Below, one piece after another: positions 50,103-58,393 of a DNA stretch of 64,000 nucleotides (within the stretch, counting starts at the first letter, position 1; each line of letters opens with the position of its first letter). Source of the stretch: CAMTWB01 sp037441775. GTDB taxonomy: Bacteria > Desulfobacterota > Syntrophia > Syntrophales > CAMTWB01. The stretch is from NCBI GenBank assembly GCA_037441775.1, contig JBBIRO010000010.1, forward strand, positions 20,884-84,883. The letters run 5' to 3'. Under the pieces are notes generated by a model. That model had not been told where the DNA came from, ran no database searches, and saw only the letters and a list, made by a program, of their open reading frames with translations. The position numbers and the translations under genes were made by a program.

Positions 50103-51140
50103 TTACGGGAAAACCGCAATAGCTTCCAGTCCTGTTGTTTCTGGAATGCCGCAGATGATGTTCATGTTCTGGATTGCCTGACCGGAGGCCCCCTTGATCA
50201 GATTGTCAATGGCCGAGATGATCGTAAAACGCCCCATTCTGCGGTCCACATGGAAGCCAATATCACAAAAATTAGTGCCCCGCACCGAAGAGATATTCGG
50301 AAATTCACCTTCCCGGCAGATTCGGACAAAGGGCTCGGAGCGGAAAAAATCCTCGTACAGTTCTCTTAACGCCGGCGCGGTTATATCACTTTTCGCGGTC
50401 CCATAGATACTGCTCAAGATACCGCGGTTGACGGGAAGTAGGTGAGGAGTAAAGGTAATCTGTACATCGCAGCCAGCCAGACGGCTCAACTCCTGTTCTA
50501 TTTCCGGTGTATGACGATGCTGTCCTATTTTATAGGCCTTGAATCCCTCATCAACTTCACAGAAGAGTAAACCCGTCTGGGCTTCACGGCCGGCGCCGCT
50601 CACACCTGATTTCGCATCCACAATGATTGAGGATGTATCGAGCCAGCCAGCTTTTAGCAGGGGGGCCAGGGCAAGAATGATGCTGGTCGGGTAACAGCCG
50701 GGATTAGCTACCAGCCGGGCCGGGGCTATCTGCCGCCGATAGAGCTCCGGTATCCCGTAAACGCTTTCGTAAAGCAGTCCTGGCTCACTGTGGAGGCCGT
50801 ACCAAGCGGCATAGACATCTTTATCTTTAAGGCGAAAATCGGCGCTTAAGTCGATGACTTTTTTCCCTGCCGCAAGGAATAGCGGGGCAAACTGCATTGA
50901 ATTGCTGTGCGGCAGGGCCAGAAAGATAACGTCGGCAATGCCGGCCACCTCCTGGGGGGACAAATCACTGAAGGTCAGCTCCGTCAGTCCGCGCAGGTGC
51001 GGATACACACCGTAAACAGGCGTTCCCGTAAGTTTTCTGGAGGTAATCGCCACCACCTCCACCTGCGGGTGACGACAAAGGAGACGCACCAGCTCCTGCC
51101 CGGTGTACCCACTGGCGCCATATATTGCGGTCCTGATCAC
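50103..51140 (-). CDS. argC: N-acetyl-gamma-glutamyl-phosphate reductase ArgC
   Basis: The 345-residue enzyme carries out the third step of arginine synthesis. It has the nucleotide-binding start YGASGYTGQELVRLL, the active-site Cys in VANPGCYPTS, SGVSGAGREAQ and HRHTPEIEQEL with the conserved His. GTG start. It lies after rpsI, an arrangement also found in other deltaproteobacteria, and before cysS. Confidence 0.96.
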   Translation of the reverse strand: MIRTAIYGASGYTGQELVRLLCRHPQVEVVAITSRKLTGTPVYGVYPHLRGLTELTFSDLSPQEVAGIADVIFLALPHSNSMQFAPLFLAAGKKVIDLSADFRLKDKDVYAAWYGLHSEPGLLYESVYGIPELYRRQIAPARLVANPGCYPTSIILALAPLLKAGWLDTSSIIVDAKSGVSGAGREAQTGLLFCEVDEGFKAYKIGQHRHTPEIEQELSRLAGCDVQITFTPHLLPVNRGILSSIYGTAKSDITAPALRELYEDFFRSEPFVRICREGEFPNISSVRGTNFCDIGFHVDRRMGRFTIISAIDNLIKGASGQAIQNMNIICGIPETTGLEAIAVFP

Positions 51141-51195
51141 TATTGCTTACCTTTAAGAAGAGCTATAAGTAAGGGAGGCGAATGCCTCCCCGTTC

Positions 51196-51588
51196 TCATC
51201 TCTTGGAAAACTGGAATCTTTTCCGTGCCCCAGGCTGACCGTATTTCTTCCTCTCTTTAGTTCGGGAGTCTCTGGTCAAAAGACCCGCCTTCTTGAGGAG
51301 GGGCCTCATAAGGCCATCGTAATCCAAGAGGGCCTTGGAAATTCCATGCTTTACCGCCCCGGCCTGACCGGCTATCCCACCGCCGTTGACATTGACAAAT
51401 ACATCAAACTGACCTTTTTTCCCCACCAGTTCAAAGGGTTGATTGATCATCATCTTCAAACTCTCGCGGGGAAAATATTCGTCGCAGCTCCTTTTGTTGA
51501 CGGTAATCAAACCACTGCCATCCTTCATGTAAACTCTGGCGATGGCCGTTTTTCTTTTACCCGTCGCATAATAGCGCTTTTCCGTCAT
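51196..51588 (-). CDS. rpsI: Small ribosomal subunit protein S9
   Basis: From the ATG at 51588, with GGGAGAGG upstream, the protein has 130 residues. It begins YYATGKRKTAIARVYM and ends RKRFQFSKR, the basic tail that reaches into the decoding centre. GGGIAGQAGAVKHGISKAL is the family signature. It follows rplM as usual. Confidence 0.97.
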   Translation of the reverse strand: MTEKRYYATGKRKTAIARVYMKDGSGLITVNKRSCDEYFPRESLKMMINQPFELVGKKGQFDVFVNVNGGGIAGQAGAVKHGISKALLDYDGLMRPLLKKAGLLTRDSRTKERKKYGQPGARKRFQFSKR

Positions 51589-51688
51589 AACCTCTCCCAA
51601 TATCTACTTCGTAACCTTTTAATGTCGGTCAAGCAACTCCTCCTGCCTCAGGCATTGACCGCAATGTCGCAGAATACCATTTGCCGGA

Positions 51689-52123
51689 TCAGTTGGGCAA
51701 TTCAATCGTCCGGGGACACTGAGCGGCATGATTATGGTCGCCTCCCACATAAATTTTGAGCTTCTTGAGCATCTTCCGTCCCAGGGAATTTTTGGGCAGC
51801 ATCCCTTTGACCGCAATCCGCAATATCTCGGTAGGTTTCTCCTGCAGCATCTTCCCTGCCGCGGTACTCTTGAGACCACCAGGATAGCCGCTGTGGCGGT
51901 GATAAATCTTGTCGGTTAGTTTCTTACCCGTAAGAACCACCTTTTCCGCGTTCACCACGATAACGAAATCCCCGGTGTCCACGTAGGGAGTATAGATCGG
52001 CTTGTGCTTGCCGCGAAGCCTCGCCGCGATTTCACAGGCCAGATGCCCCAGAACGAGACCGTTGCCGTCAATAAGGCACCAATCCCTCACCACTTCTTCT
52101 TTTTTAGCATTGTACGTCTTCAT
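51689..52123 (-). CDS. rplM: Large ribosomal subunit protein L13
   Basis: The 144-residue protein has the typical segments WCLIDGNGLVLGHLACEIAA, IYTPYVDTGDFVIVVNAEKV and KGMLPKNSLGRKMLKKLKIY. It forms the conserved rplM-rpsI pair, 100 bases before rpsI. Confidence 0.97.
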   Translation of the reverse strand: MKTYNAKKEEVVRDWCLIDGNGLVLGHLACEIAARLRGKHKPIYTPYVDTGDFVIVVNAEKVVLTGKKLTDKIYHRHSGYPGGLKSTAAGKMLQEKPTEILRIAVKGMLPKNSLGRKMLKKLKIYVGGDHNHAAQCPRTIELPN

Positions 52124-52215
52124 GCAATCACCAACTCCGCGGGAATTAAAGTGTGATGTTTATGCAATTATCAGCCGTTTGTCAAGTAAAACAATGCGCG
52201 AGGAGAAAAGATTGC

Positions 52216-52270
52216 GAACTGGTAAAAAGTCGCAAAAACTTTGAATTTGGGACGGCTTTGCAAAAAGGCC
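52216..52270 (+). repeat. Dispersed repeat family 1, two direct copies
   Basis: GAACTGGTAAAAAGTCGC (52216-52233) and GACGGCTTTGCAAAAAGGCC (52251-52270) are both degenerate forms of the family core in the same orientation, upstream of rplM. Confidence 0.6.
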
Positions 52271-52299
52271 GCCCGGCTTGAGCGTGCAAATCCGTAAGG

Positions 52300-52400
52300 A
52301 ATGAGCCGCGGGCCTTGCGCCCACAAGGGGCGGCGCTACCTTTTTATCGCCTTATTGTAATCGCCACCACTCATCCCTGCCGGGAGGAGCCGGCAAATTT
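52300..52400 (+). repeat. Dispersed repeat family 2, partial copy
   Basis: GGGCCTTGCGCCCACAAGGGGCGGCG and, further on, CTGCCGGGAGGAGCCGG echo parts of copies A and B in a different order. It fills the spacer between the 3-hydroxyacyl-CoA dehydrogenase gene and rplM. Confidence 0.5.
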
Positions 52401-52416
52401 ATCGCAGCCCATACTG

Positions 52417-53271
52417 TTACCGGGAGTATTCGTAAACACCTCGCCCCGTTTTTCTTCCCAGTCGGCCCGCACGGACCAGTTGTTTCAGCAGGGGCGCGGG
52501 GCGGTACTTATCGCCCAGTTCCCGGTGCAGCCCCTCCATAACCCGAAGCATGGTATCATTGCCCACCAGGTCCGCCAAAGCCAACGGCCCGATAGGATGG
52601 TTGCAGCCCAAAACCATCCCCCGATCGATATCCTCGGCACTGGCAATACCCTCGCCCAAAGCAAAAAAAGCCTCATTGATCATCGTGCAAAGAAGCCGGT
52701 TTACCGCAAAGGCCGGCGCTTCCTTCACCACAATAATTTCCTTGCCCAGCTTCCTGCCCCATTCTTTGGCTATTTCCAGAGTCTCAGGTGATGTTTCGTA
52801 TCCCCGTATAATCTCCAGCAGCCGCATTACCGGCACGGGATTGAAAAAGTGGGTGCCGATGAACCGCTCCGGTCTTTTGGTGATAGCGGCCATCTCAGTA
52901 ATGCTCAGCCCGGAGGTATTGGTAAAGAATAAACAATGCCCGGGAACTATCTGCTCTAGCTCTCCGTATAGTTGTTTTTTAACCTCCATCACCTCCACCA
53001 CCACTTCCACCACCACGTCGGCGCCGGCCGCTGCCTCCCGCAGGTCCAGGGTAGGCCGAATCCGGCCCATAATTGCCTCCATCTCCTCCCGCGACTTTTT
53101 CCCCTTCTCCACATCGCGAGCCAGATTTTTTCGGATGGAACTCATTCCGCTGTCAATAAACTTCTGCTCTATGTCCCGCATGGTAACCTGGAAACCCGCT
53201 TGGGAGCAAACCTGGGCAATACCGCTTCCCATCAAACCCGCGCCCAGCACACAGACATTTTTTATCTCCAT
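52417..53271 (-). CDS. hbd: 3-hydroxybutyryl-CoA dehydrogenase
   Basis: The 284-residue enzyme has the NAD-binding GAGLMGSGIAQVCSQAGF. It has FFTNTSGLSITEMA, GTHFFNPVPVMRLLEIIRG with the catalytic His, and EAPAFAVNRLL with the conserved Asn. It interconverts acetoacetyl-CoA and 3-hydroxybutyryl-CoA in butyrate metabolism or fatty-acid oxidation. It stands alone here, without other beta-oxidation genes, so the direction of use is unknown. Confidence 0.94.
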   Translation of the reverse strand: MEIKNVCVLGAGLMGSGIAQVCSQAGFQVTMRDIEQKFIDSGMSSIRKNLARDVEKGKKSREEMEAIMGRIRPTLDLREAAAGADVVVEVVVEVMEVKKQLYGELEQIVPGHCLFFTNTSGLSITEMAAITKRPERFIGTHFFNPVPVMRLLEIIRGYETSPETLEIAKEWGRKLGKEIIVVKEAPAFAVNRLLCTMINEAFFALGEGIASAEDIDRGMVLGCNHPIGPLALADLVGNDTMLRVMEGLHRELGDKYRPAPLLKQLVRAGRLGRKTGRGVYEYSR

Positions 53272-53703
53272 AAAAGCAGTTCCTCCCGTCTTAAGTTATA
53301 AATCCATTGTAAGGACTCCAAATTGTTGCGACATGACTAGCAACAGCGGAAAAACAAGTCAAGATAAAACGTGACGATACAGTTTGAATTCCATCACGGG
53401 TAGGAGCGAATTGCAAAGCTTACGGCAAAGACGCCCTATGCGGAGCCTGCCCCTCCGAAAGGCGCAGCAATCGGGACGTTTTGGAGGAGTGAAACGCTCC
53501 GTCGCGTCCGCTGGTTTTGCAATGGACTCAGGCGAAGGCAATATTTTTCTAAACTACTCCCCCATCCCTAACTGAATATTTACCCGACACAGTCAGAAAG
53601 ACCAGCCGCTTATCTGTCTATATGGTTTCGTCTTGCCATGACTGGGCGGTAGCTATATGATACGTTCATCATTACAGGAAAGAAGGGGCTAAGGAATCCT
53701 TCC
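53272..53703. other. Divergent spacer with a nested inverted repeat
   Basis: The spacer between hbd and the NYN-domain gene holds an inverted repeat: ATTGCAAAGC (53410-53419) and GGTTTTGCAAT (53513-53523). Between them are nested arms GGGACG/CGTCC and GGAG/CTCC. No gene is seen in the rest. Confidence 0.5.
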
Positions 53704-54231
53704 ATGCACATCATCGTTGACGGCTACAATCTTATCCGGCAATCGCAGACGCTGCGGGCCAAAGAGCGGATCAGCATCGAAGCGGGCCGGGACAGCCTTA
53801 TAAAACTGCTTGCCGAATTCAAAAAGATACGACCGCACCGGATTACCTGCGTCTTTGACGGCCGGGAAGGAATCAGTGCCCAGGAAACAAACGAGACTAA
53901 ATCGGGCATACAGGTAATCTACTCGGCTATCGGGGATACGGCCGATGACGTTATCAAAAAAATCGCTCAAAAGGGGGCGGGAAACCTGCTGGTGGCAACA
54001 TCGGACCGGGAAATAGCAAATTATGTCCATCGCCGGGGAGGGGTTACGGTTTCAGCGCCGGAATTTGAGGACAGGCTCTTGATGACCATAAGCGGCAGCT
54101 CTTTTTCACCGGAAAAAACGGACGATGTAGAAAATGAGGAAGAGCCCGTTCGGAAAACGGCAAAAAAAGGACCATCCCGACGCCCTTCCCGCAGCGAGAA
54201 AAGACTCCGACAGAACCTAAGCAGGCTCTAG
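53704..54231 (+). CDS. NYN-domain (YacP/Rae1-like) putative endoribonuclease
   Basis: The 175-residue protein has a PIN-like NYN fold: IIVDGYNLIRQS with the first Asp, TCVFDGRE, DTADDVIKKIAQ and VATSDREIANYV with further acidic residues of the metal site. Its C-terminal tail is basic (about 140-175). B. subtilis Rae1 (YacP) cleaves mRNA on the ribosome; a similar RNase role is possible. An AAGGAA ribosome site precedes the ATG. Confidence 0.85.
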   Translation: MHIIVDGYNLIRQSQTLRAKERISIEAGRDSLIKLLAEFKKIRPHRITCVFDGREGISAQETNETKSGIQVIYSAIGDTADDVIKKIAQKGAGNLLVATSDREIANYVHRRGGVTVSAPEFEDRLLMTISGSSFSPEKTDDVENEEEPVRKTAKKGPSRRPSRSEKRLRQNLSRL

Positions 54232-54278
54232 GTCTAACTATGCCTTGTCAGGCGGTCTCCCCGATGCAGCGAATCAAT

Positions 54279-55679
54279 CTAACGATTATTAAATGACGTG
54301 CCCGCAGTGCCCCCGGCGGTAGCCCGGATGATAAACCTCTCGATCAGCAGACCGGGATCCTGAGTGCTGGTTTTAAGAGCGAGGTCGATTTCCGACAGCT
54401 CCTCCAGCATCATGACCAATTCTTTCCGCGGACGACGGGCGGCGTTTTTGAGACAGTTATAGATGACATAGGGGTGCTGTCCGGCAAGCATTCCGGACGC
54501 CTTGGCCGTCGGGGCCGCCTCTGCTTTGATCCGCGGATAAACATCCGCTTGAAAACGCTGGAAATCCATACGGGGAGAGTATTTCCCTCCCGCTGACCCC
54601 TGAACGTCCTTGGCCTGCAGCATCAGCCGGACCTCTTTGGCAAAAAACGACAGTATCTGAACGTGGTTCAGCCGATAGAGAAGACCGTTAAAAATCACCA
54701 AAGCCCGGGCCAGTTTTTTCTCCCAAGTGGCCGTCATCAGGTCAAAGAGGGTTGACTCGCTGTAGTTACCAACCACCACTTCCACATCCTGTTCGGTAAT
54801 TTTTCGGGCGTCACCATAGTTGACCAGTTTCTCCAGCGCCACCCGCGCCGTCTGCAAATCAAAGTCCACCCTGCTTCCCAGCTCCTCCCAGGCACGGGGC
54901 GACATCTCCTTGCCTGCCGCCGCCAGCATCTCCCTCCCCATTTCCATCATAGCCTGGAGCTGCCGACTTTGCCTTTTATCCTTGGGAAAATATACGATCC
55001 GCCCGACCTCGCCGATCACCTTGTAGAGCCTTTTACGGCGGTCAACCGACGGGGCGGTCAGGATCAGGTGGACGTCGGGAGGAAAACCTTGTGCCAGGCT
55101 GTCAATCAGCTCCTGGGCATCTTCGGCACCGGCGGGACTGCCCTGTTGCCGGCTGGCGCAGAGCTCGATAATCCCGGGCATCCAGTTGGCCCGCTCCTGC
55201 CAGGCTTCCGGCGACATGATCTTAAGCCCCTCGGCCTCCCCAATGCTTCGCCAGCCCCCAGCTACAAGGTCTTCCAGGCGATATCCCAGTTGGGAGATGA
55301 CCTTGCCAAAATCTTCGGCGGCTTTAGCCGGGTTTTCTGTCAGCAGTTCCCGTATCCGGTCGATTGCGGCCGGCAGTGTTTCTTTGGATTGAAAAAGGTT
55401 GGTGTCCCGGCAGACGATTATTTTTCTTCCTGGAACAAGCGGGCTGGCCTGGACAGCAGCCAAGAGATGCCTCAGGCTCGCCCTGTCGGCGTCCTGGTAG
55501 AAAAGCAGGAAATCGCGATCCTCCGGAAGAACTGCAAGATCGATTATCCTCTTTAGAGCCTCTTTAATCTGAAAATCCTCCTCGCCCCAGAGGAGATAAC
55601 AGGGAACGAAACAGCCTGCGGCCATTTCTTTTAAAACTCGCTCAATATTGCCTTCTTCCGGGTCTGCCGCAGCTGCCAT
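54279..55679 (-). CDS. holA: DNA polymerase III subunit delta (HolA) with an internal insertion
   Basis: The 466-residue protein matches the clamp-loader delta subunit: YLLWGEEDFQIKEAL near the start, ASPLVPGRKIIVCRDT, FPPDVHLILTAPSVDRRKRLYKVI and a C-terminal helical domain with LNHVQILSFFAKEVRLML. The family is usually near 340 residues. The excess lies mainly between about 100 and 190, where ENPAKAAEDFGKVISQL and RSIGEAEGLKIMSPEAW have no counterpart in typical members. Function as the clamp-opening subunit is expected. Confidence 0.88.
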   Translation of the reverse strand: MAAAADPEEGNIERVLKEMAAGCFVPCYLLWGEEDFQIKEALKRIIDLAVLPEDRDFLLFYQDADRASLRHLLAAVQASPLVPGRKIIVCRDTNLFQSKETLPAAIDRIRELLTENPAKAAEDFGKVISQLGYRLEDLVAGGWRSIGEAEGLKIMSPEAWQERANWMPGIIELCASRQQGSPAGAEDAQELIDSLAQGFPPDVHLILTAPSVDRRKRLYKVIGEVGRIVYFPKDKRQSRQLQAMMEMGREMLAAAGKEMSPRAWEELGSRVDFDLQTARVALEKLVNYGDARKITEQDVEVVVGNYSESTLFDLMTATWEKKLARALVIFNGLLYRLNHVQILSFFAKEVRLMLQAKDVQGSAGGKYSPRMDFQRFQADVYPRIKAEAAPTAKASGMLAGQHPYVIYNCLKNAARRPRKELVMMLEELSEIDLALKTSTQDPGLLIERFIIRATAGGTAGTSFNNR

Positions 55680-55701
55680 GGGGGATTAAAAAGAAGCGAA
55701 A

Positions 55702-55724
55702 GGCAAGAGGTTCGACCTCTTGCC
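55702..55724 (-). terminator. Probable rho-independent terminator of the LOG-family gene
   Basis: GGCAAGAGG-TTCGA-CCTCTTGCC is a perfect 9-bp hairpin. On the minus strand it is followed by TTTCGCTTCTTTTTAA, a moderately T-rich tract. It lies between the LOG gene and holA. Confidence 0.7.
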
Positions 55725-55751
55725 CGCAAGAAAAAAGACCGAAAGTCCTCA

Positions 55752-56405
55752 TCAAAGGACCACGTGTTTTGTTATGTACCGAACGACCTCATCGGGATCA
55801 TCGATAACTGCAAAAATATCTAAGTCATCGCCAGATATTCTCCCGTCCGCCAGAACTGTATTTTTCAGCCATTCCAGGAGACCATGCCAATATTCACTAC
55901 CCATGAGGATCACCGGAAAACGGCGAATCCGTCTGGTCTGGATCAGGGTCAGGGCCTCAAAAAGCTCGTCTAGCGTTCCCAAACCGCCGGGCAGAATGAC
56001 ATAGGCCACGGCGTATTTGATAAACATCACCTTGCGGATAAAGAAATACTTGAAATCAATTGGGAGATTAGCAAAAACATTAGGTTTTTGCTCATAGGGA
56101 AGTTTGATGTTCAACCCCACGGAAATCCCGCCGCCATCCAGCGCGCCCTTGTTGCCCGCCTCCATGATGCCTGGTCCGCCGCCGGTAATAATGCTGAATC
56201 CCTTTTCCGCCAGCCGTCGGGCCAGATATTCCGTCTTAATGTAATATGGTTCCCCCGGGGCTGTCCTGGCGGAGCCAAAAATAGTCACCCCATTTCTGAT
56301 TTCCGACAGTGATTCAATCCCCTCTACAAATTCCGCCATAATGCGGAATATGCGCCAGGACTCCTCAATGGATAGAGCATCCAGGACGAATTGTTTCTCC
56401 TTCAT
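55752..56405 (-). CDS. LOG-family protein (TIGR00730; possible nucleotide 5'-monophosphate phosphoribohydrolase)
   Basis: The 217-residue protein has GSART near residue 46, SIITGGGPGIMEAGNKGA and the catalytic-type motif LPGGLGTLDELFE. These define the LOG lysine-decarboxylase-like family, whose characterised members release free bases from cytokinin or purine nucleotides. The exact substrate cannot be assigned. It has its own terminator. Confidence 0.9.
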   Translation of the reverse strand: MKEKQFVLDALSIEESWRIFRIMAEFVEGIESLSEIRNGVTIFGSARTAPGEPYYIKTEYLARRLAEKGFSIITGGGPGIMEAGNKGALDGGGISVGLNIKLPYEQKPNVFANLPIDFKYFFIRKVMFIKYAVAYVILPGGLGTLDELFEALTLIQTRRIRRFPVILMGSEYWHGLLEWLKNTVLADGRISGDDLDIFAVIDDPDEVVRYITKHVVL

Positions 56406-56463
56406 TGAATCACCTCGTGGTTTGGGGCTAACTTAGGAGATTTGCTCCCGGGTGCATTGCATG

Positions 56464-56655
56464 TTATGAAGACCTTCTTCTCTGGACCTTAGCCAGTCGC
56501 CTTCTGGCTTCGATGGCTTTCCTCTTTTTTTTCACCGAAGGTTTCTCGTAAGCCCGCCTGAGCTTAAGCTCTTTGAACAGGCCGCTTTTGGAAAGCTTGT
56601 TCTTGAGGATTTTAAGCGCCTTTTCGATATCATTGTCAAATACTTTTACTTCCAA
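56464..56655 (-). CDS. rpsU: Small ribosomal subunit protein S21
   Basis: Start is placed at the TTG at 56655 (GGAAG seven bases upstream), so the product reads LEVKVFDNDIEKALKILKNK, matching S21. It has 63 residues with a very basic end (RRRLAKVQRRRSS). A longer upstream frame adds 17 non-conserved residues overlapping a terminator. Confidence 0.93.
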   Translation of the reverse strand: MEVKVFDNDIEKALKILKNKLSKSGLFKELKLRRAYEKPSVKKKRKAIEARRRLAKVQRRRSS

Positions 56656-56690
56656 GGTTAATCTTCCTTTCTTTTGTTTTTGGCATGCAT

Positions 56691-56721
56691 AAAAAAAGGG
56701 CAGCACGTCGGAACGACCTGC
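56691..56721 (-). terminator. Rho-independent terminator after hisC
   Basis: On the minus strand GCAGGTCG-TTC-CGACGTGCTGC folds with a small bulge and is followed by CC and seven Ts. It lies about 45 bases after the hisC stop and just upstream of rpsU. Confidence 0.82.
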
Positions 56722-56764
56722 ATCCGCCGTTAACCACCCTCACCAGTTTTATCAATATGTTAGA

Positions 56765-57838
56765 TCACGCTCCCAACTCTGCGGCCATACTTCTTAAGGC
56801 TTGAACTAAAACAGCATTCTCATCCTGACTGCCCACGGTAACCCGTAGACAATTGTTTAAGATACCGGGAGAGTTTAAATTTCTCACCATTATCCCCTGC
56901 TCTACGAGGCGACAATATATATGATCCGCGTCTATAGTGCAACGAAAAAAAATGAAATTGGCGTCAGTCGGATAGACCTGTATTATGCTTATGGTCTTAA
57001 GATCTTTTTGCAGTGCCTCCCGCAGCCGGATTATTTCGCGGGTCTGCTCGATGAATCTAGCCTCGTGATCGATAAAAAACTCCGCCGCCGCCTGGGAAAA
57101 GGCGTTGAGATTGTAGGGCAGCCTCACCTTGTTTAGTTCGTGGATCAACGAAGCGCCTCCCACCAGAAGGCCTATCCGCAGGGCCGCCAGTCCAACCTTG
57201 GAAAAGCTTCTCAATATCACCAGGTTGTCGTATTTTGAAAGCAGGGGAATAAAGGTACGGCCGGAAAAATGATAATAAGCCTCGTCAACCACAACAATCC
57301 CCGAAGATTCACGGATGATCTCCTCGACAAGATCCTTCTGGAAACAGTTTCCAGTCGGATTGTTCGGATAGCTAATGAAGGTTAGGACCGGCCTTTTTTC
57401 CCGGATCTGCTGTCGCATGGCCTCGATATCCAACCCAAATGTCCCATCCAACGGGACCTCAATAATTTCATGACCATAGTTCTGGGCGGAAATACGATAC
57501 ATTGCAAAGGTCGGCGTCGGGTACAATGTTTGGGAACCAACGCCGCCAGTGGCCGCACCGAGGAGCGCGATGAGTTCATCCGAACCATTGCCGACTAAAA
57601 CCATATCCTTTGGTAGGCCAAGCGACGCTGCTATCCGCCCAATTAATGAGGGCGAGCCCGCCGCCGGGTAACGATGCAGGGGAATTTCATTTAAGCGGTC
57701 AAAAAGCTTTTGTTTTAAATCCGGCGGCAGGGGGTAAGGGTTTTCGTTGGCATCCAGCTTAACGGGACAACTGAGTTCTCCCGCATGGTAGGCTTTTTGG
57801 TTGATTATTTCCCGGCGGATAATTTTTTTCAGATCCAT
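56765..57838 (-). CDS. hisC: Histidinol-phosphate aminotransferase HisC
   Basis: The 357-residue PLP enzyme has KLDANENPYPLP, VGNGSDELIALLG, SYPNNPTGN, VDEAYYHFSG and the PLP-lysine motif LRSFSKVGLAALRIG. It converts imidazole-acetol phosphate in histidine synthesis and may also act on aromatic acids. It is not in a his operon here. A terminator follows. Confidence 0.94.
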   Translation of the reverse strand: MDLKKIIRREIINQKAYHAGELSCPVKLDANENPYPLPPDLKQKLFDRLNEIPLHRYPAAGSPSLIGRIAASLGLPKDMVLVGNGSDELIALLGAATGGVGSQTLYPTPTFAMYRISAQNYGHEIIEVPLDGTFGLDIEAMRQQIREKRPVLTFISYPNNPTGNCFQKDLVEEIIRESSGIVVVDEAYYHFSGRTFIPLLSKYDNLVILRSFSKVGLAALRIGLLVGGASLIHELNKVRLPYNLNAFSQAAAEFFIDHEARFIEQTREIIRLREALQKDLKTISIIQVYPTDANFIFFRCTIDADHIYCRLVEQGIMVRNLNSPGILNNCLRVTVGSQDENAVLVQALRSMAAELGA

Positions 57839-57967
57839 CGTTTGTCCATTTCACCTTCGAAATTCCCATTACTCCATCGTTACTTTTGAACTGCTAAGTT
57901 CCTGCACCAGAGTTGTTTCTTGCAGTGCAAATTCTTTTCGACGGAATGCAGTGCAGCTCGATCATCA

Positions 57968-57987
57968 GGACTTTTTACAAAGCCGTC
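57968..57987 (-). repeat. Dispersed repeat family 1 copy abutting the gcvH-like stop codon
   Basis: GGACTTTTTACAAAGCCGTC is the inverse form of the core. The TGA stop of the GcvH-like gene (57986-57988) forms its edge. Confidence 0.7.
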
Positions 57988-58381
57988 AAAACTCATTGGC
58001 AATGTATTCCTGATACTCCTGAGAGTTAAGGAGATCATCGAGTTCCCGCAAATCAGACATGTCCACCATTATCAGCCATCCGGCATCGTGGGGATCGCTG
58101 TTAATGATGCTTATATCGTCGGCTACGTCATCATTGACGCTGATCACCTCGCCACTCACCGGCGAAACAAGTTCCGTCACCACCGCCGGCGGCGCCGCCT
58201 CAAGGGAGCCAAACTGTTCATCTGCCTCCACATAGTTGTTGGGATCAGGGAGTTCGATAGAAATCAACTCGCCAAGTTTCTCCTGGGCGTAATCGGTAAT
58301 CCCGATTGTAGCGAGGTTGCCATCCACCCGCACCCACATGTGTTCACGACTATAGAGCAGATCTTCCGGAAATACTTTCAT
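57986..58381 (-). CDS. GcvH-like protein lacking the lipoyl-lysine
   Basis: The 131-residue protein has the H-protein frame: SREHMWVRVDGNLATIGITDYAQ, LGELISIELP, SPVSGEVISVNDDV and DPHDAGWLIMVDM. In true H proteins the lipoate is carried by Lys in the ESVKA motif. Here the equivalent stretch (residues 57-75, FGSLEAAPPAVVTELVSP) has no lysine and is two residues longer. It therefore probably cannot carry lipoate in the usual way. No gcvP, gcvT or lpd lies nearby. Role unknown. Confidence 0.85.
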   Translation of the reverse strand: MKVFPEDLLYSREHMWVRVDGNLATIGITDYAQEKLGELISIELPDPNNYVEADEQFGSLEAAPPAVVTELVSPVSGEVISVNDDVADDISIINSDPHDAGWLIMVDMSDLRELDDLLNSQEYQEYIANEF

Positions 58382-58393
58382 GCGACAACACCA

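Noticed and set aside
55702..55724. GGTTCGACC-like sequence suggesting a tRNA T-arm
   Set aside because: There is no acceptor, D or anticodon arm around it; the 9-bp hairpin fits a terminator.
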